57,585 bases of DNA from Acinetobacter bereziniae (GTDB taxonomy: Bacteria > Pseudomonadota > Gammaproteobacteria > Pseudomonadales > Moraxellaceae): contig WNDP01000008.1 of assembly GCA_009912575.1 (NCBI GenBank), positions 1-57,585 on the forward strand, read 5' to 3'. Both the position numbers and the translations under genes were made by a program. How positions within the stretch are numbered: the stretch's first letter is position 1; every line of letters begins with the position of its first letter. A model generated the notes under the pieces. That model worked only from the letters and a program-made list of their open reading frames with translations. It had not been told where the DNA came from and made no database searches. Shown one piece after another: positions 57,217-57,585 of this stretch.

Positions 57217-57585
57217 TGTCCCGTCCTGAAATAAGTTTACACATAGGAAACTTATTTTATGGAACATGAACAAAGCCAAAGATGAACCGTACCATGTTTG
57301 TCGGAGACTCAACATTCTGAGAAACTACTCCGATGAAAAAATCAAACTATACCCCTGAAATCAAAGAAAGAGCGGTTCAACTTGTTATTGAATCCGAAAA
57401 AGATTATCCATCGAATTGGGCTGCAATCACTGCTATTGCTCCCAAGATAGGTTGTACCCCTGAAACACTGCGTGTTTGGCATCAAAAATATTTGGATCAA
57501 CAAAATCCAGTTAAAGTACAGCATCTTTCAGATCAAGAACGTATAAAACAACTGGAACGTGAAAATAAAGAACTGCAACGCGCTA
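57217..57585 (+). mobile_element. IS3-family insertion sequence, left part
   Basis: TGTCCCGTCCTGAAATAAGT just after the nuo terminator is the likely left inverted repeat. The first transposase gene begins 116 bases later and runs off the window, so the right end and target duplication cannot be seen. The insertion sits beyond the operon terminator and does not disturb nuoN. Confidence 0.7.
57333..57585 (+). CDS. IS3-family transposase OrfA, N-terminal part
   Basis: The 84 visible residues start MKKSNYTPEIKERAVQLVIE and contain the helix-turn-helix APKIGCTPETLRVWHQKYL (about residues 36-54). A leucine-zipper-like end follows, with LERENKELQRA. This is the DNA-binding OrfA of an IS3/IS911-type element; the catalytic OrfB would follow outside the window, normally by -1 frameshifting. 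Confidence 0.85.
   Translation, partial: MKKSNYTPEIKERAVQLVIESEKDYPSNWAAITAIAPKIGCTPETLRVWHQKYLDQQNPVKVQHLSDQERIKQLERENKELQRA

Noticed and set aside
1-57585. tRNA or rRNA genes
   Set aside because: I saw no cloverleaf-like sequence or rRNA segment on either strand, though a covariance search was not possible.

Overview
The window looks like Acinetobacter chromosome. It is low-GC gammaproteobacterial DNA with a BfmR/BfmS-type two-component pair (237 and 549 residues), a class Ia nrdA-nrdB locus, a complete 13-gene NADH dehydrogenase I operon with fused nuoCD, and a DNA translocase FtsK. The genus call is an inference from gene content and protein sequence, without a database search.

Layout. 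1-5.4 kb: the end of ftsK, then small housekeeping genes (a membrane protein, a LysE/RhtB exporter, an NlpE-like lipoprotein, a PlsC-like acyltransferase, a small lipoprotein). 5.9-10.1 kb: an amidohydrolase, a CobW GTPase and an NCS1 nucleobase permease, plausibly one metabolic unit. 10.3-12.1 kb: an AraC regulator divergent from a short-chain dehydrogenase. About 12.23-33.15 kb: a Tn7-like transposon. 33.2-40.8 kb: nrdB, a 43-residue membrane protein missed by size cut-offs, nrdA with a clear NrdR-box pair over its promoter, then bfmR-bfmS. 42.0-57.1 kb: nuoA-N. 57.2 kb to the end: the start of an IS3-family insertion sequence.

The transposon is the most interesting part. Its ends carry 18-bp TnsB-site-like repeats, three good copies at the left end and two inverted copies at the right end. 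The right end lies about 20 bp downstream of the nrdB stop codon. Reading inward from that end are two accessory genes (one with phased operator-like repeats), a probable short RNA, and then tnsA, tnsB, tnsC and a TnsD-size tniQ gene. The tniQ gene is broken by two in-frame stops and one frameshift. The geometry matches Tn7 beside glmS, which suggests that nrdB is the attachment gene.

The cargo at the left end is a defence island. It starts with an HNH endonuclease plus a small partner. A long operon follows: an 83-residue, a 253-residue and a 523-residue unknown protein, a NERD-domain superfamily I helicase, a DrmA-like helicase and a DrmB-like DUF1998 protein. A convergent cytosine-C5 methyltransferase and a DEDDh exonuclease come next. 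This resembles class 2 DISARM without drmC and with an added NERD helicase. As written, drmA has one frameshift (in an A7 run) and drmB has two lesions (a short N-terminal deletion and a one-base gain in a G run), so the system is probably inactive in this isolate unless the homopolymer changes are sequencing errors or switchable.
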